A DNA stretch of 5,644 nucleotides from M30B66 sp040882555 (GTDB lineage Bacteria > Bacteroidota > Bacteroidia > M30B66), in NCBI GenBank assembly GCA_040882555.1, contig JBBEBC010000056.1:1-5644 (forward strand), read 5' to 3'. This document shows positions 4,515-5,644 of this stretch, piece by piece. The position numbers and the translations under genes were made by a program. The notes under the pieces are model-generated. The model saw only the letters and a list, made by a program, of their open reading frames with translations. It had not been told where the DNA came from and made no database searches. Position 1 is the stretch's first letter. Each line of letters starts with the position of its first letter.

Positions 4515-5465
4515 TCATATAACACTGTCCTTCTCTAATTTCCGGAAAAACTGTTTCCTGACTTTCTGCTCCTCGATAATTTGAGGTAAATGGTTGCGAA
4601 TTACATCCGACAAAGTATCGGCTGATAACAATTCTCCCGATTGACTTATCGCAGCTTCAAACCAAGGTCTCTGTTTTCCAAATGGATATTCGCCGAAGAT
4701 AATCACTGGTGTTCCTTCAACGAGAATTTTCCAACCTTTTTCATCAAGCTTCCATTGTTCTGCGAAGTAATAAATATACTCTGCATCTGATAATCTTAAC
4801 CTAACGCACGAATGAGATGCAGGAAAACCGGGAAGTTCAAATTGGTGAAGTGAAACTCCTGTGTTATTTACAAGATTAAAATACCAAGGTAAGATCCAGC
4901 TTGAGTTATCAGTACTTATTTGACTTTTTGATTTCCAGTTCGTATGGAATAGTCCAGTCGGTGTTTTCGTATTTTTAGCTCCCATACTAACGGGTCCCCA
5001 TTTTTCTAATTTTCCTTTTGTATATAATGCAAAAGCTTGATATCGGTAGGAAATGAGAATAAGCTTGTCAACAGAATCGGCTATTGTTATTTTTTGAGGG
5101 TAGGGTGAATAATTGTTTAAATCAAAATAAATAGAATCTGGAATCATTAAACTGTCGGCTCTATGCAATCGGTCAGGATCAATCCTGTTTATTGCACAAA
5201 TTATGCTTAATTGAGAATCAGGGAATTGTTGTGGTAGTTGATGAATGACTGAATCATTCATTTGCAAGATACTGTATGATATTAAAGGTAAAGTATCTAC
5301 TATGATTTCTAATGATTTATCTAAACTCTTCTCAACCGCAGGCACAGTGTCATATGAAGCTATTGATTCATTCTTTTTATCTTCATTTACAGAAGAAGTA
5401 TCGCAAGAAAACAAGAAGAGTAGATTGAAAACTGAAATAAATTGAAAATAGCTAATATTTCTCAT
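4515..5465 (-). CDS. L,D-transpeptidase (YkuD domain) lipoprotein
   Basis: Envelope enzyme of the YkuD family, which forms 3-3 peptidoglycan cross-links or attaches proteins to peptidoglycan using a catalytic cysteine. From the ATG at 5465 it has 316 residues. A hydrophobic signal segment (about 8-19) ends in the lipobox LFSC, so Cys21 is the probable lipidated residue, followed by a polar linker. At about 63-110 comes a small N-terminal module with AINRIDPDRLHRADSLMIPD, which resembles a LysM-like motif. The YkuD core spans about 130-265, with GAKNTKTPTGLF (162-173) and the active site SLHQFELPGFPASHSCVRL. The key residues are His207, Ser217-His218, Cys220 and Arg222. The usual glycine of SHGC is serine here. 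A C-terminal tail of about 50 residues is uncharacterised. An upstream in-frame ATG at 5492 would add 9 residues, but it abuts a -7-like box. The gene converges on the tRNA. Confidence 0.88.
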   Translation of the reverse strand: MRNISYFQFISVFNLLFLFSCDTSSVNEDKKNESIASYDTVPAVEKSLDKSLEIIVDTLPLISYSILQMNDSVIHQLPQQFPDSQLSIICAINRIDPDRLHRADSLMIPDSIYFDLNNYSPYPQKITIADSVDKLILISYRYQAFALYTKGKLEKWGPVSMGAKNTKTPTGLFHTNWKSKSQISTDNSSWILPWYFNLVNNTGVSLHQFELPGFPASHSCVRLRLSDAEYIYYFAEQWKLDEKGWKILVEGTPVIIFGEYPFGKQRPWFEAAISQSGELLSADTLSDVIRNHLPQIIEEQKVRKQFFRKLEKDSVI

Positions 5466-5491
5466 TGTTAAGCTTGATAGTTGCTTCAACA

Positions 5492-5499
5492 TAAATATA
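5492..5499 (-). promoter_or_regulatory. Possible -7-like box for the L,D-transpeptidase gene
   Basis: On the minus strand this reads TATATTTA, one base off TAnnTTTG. A TTTG lies upstream but at only 14 bases, which is too close for the usual -33 spacing. If used, it gives a leader of about 23 nt to the ATG at 5465 and rules out the ATG at 5492. The rest of the right flank to 5644 is AT-rich with stops in all frames and shows no gene. Confidence 0.25.
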
Positions 5500-5644
5500 G
5501 CTTAATTATTATTCAAACTATTGTTTTTATTTTTAAATATCCTGATTAATTAGCAAGTGTTTTAACTAATGATGGTATTCCTATTTATTAAGCAAAAAAT
5601 TTTAATTCGATTAATAAAGTATAAATTATTATCTCTTTATTTAA

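Noticed and set aside
5245..5445. Plus-strand open frame of 66 codons
   Set aside because: Antisense to the N-terminal part of the L,D-transpeptidase lipoprotein; no independent support.
4446..5576. 12-base direct repeat ACTAATGATGGT at 4446-4457 and 5565-5576
   Set aside because: About one exact 12-mer repeat is expected by chance in a window this size; the first copy is part of a terminator stem and no larger unit surrounds either copy.

Overview
The window looks like ordinary chromosome from a low-GC member of the Bacteroidota, possibly the Cytophagales side. The evidence is several near-perfect Bacteroidota promoter -7 boxes (TAnnTTTG, one with a TTG box 19 nt upstream), A-rich translation starts without clear Shine-Dalgarno sites, an L-F-S-C lipobox, and lineage-typical variants of the PAP2 and YkuD motifs. 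The lineage call is inferred from these features, not from a database search.

Layout, left to right. Bases 2-133 (+) are the last 43 codons of a LuxR/NarL-type regulator. An AT-rich gap follows and ends in a strong bidirectional hairpin terminator (369-410) shared with the convergent gene pair. That pair, on the minus strand, is a PTPS/QueD-family pterin synthase (1047-1457) followed 10 nt later by folE, GTP cyclohydrolase I (410-1036). These are two consecutive steps: GTP to dihydroneopterin triphosphate, then to a 6-substituted tetrahydropterin. The synthase carries the C-x5-HGH spacing of tetrahydrobiopterin-type PTPS, not the C-x3-HGH of classical QueD.

Next on the minus strand is a two-gene unit joined by an ATGA stop/start overlap. 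A membrane PAP2 phosphatase (3316-3960) precedes an ArnT-like polytopic glycosyltransferase (1637-3319). They probably act on lipid-linked sugars or lipid A at the outer face of the inner membrane. A divergent 129-base region separates them from a plus-strand gene for an unrecognised 68-residue acidic protein ending in a CxxC motif (4090-4296). A tRNA-Met(CAT) gene (4355-4428) follows, with its own promoter and terminator. On the right, a minus-strand L,D-transpeptidase lipoprotein (4515-5465) converges on the tRNA. The last 179 bases hold no gene that I can support.

I found no mobile element, CRISPR array, phage gene or defence locus, and nothing that amounts to a new multi-gene system. The points most worth a second look are the PTPS subtype, the PAP2-glycosyltransferase pair, the small CxxC protein with its structured upstream region, and two long reading frames whose apparent TTG starts are really promoter -7 boxes.
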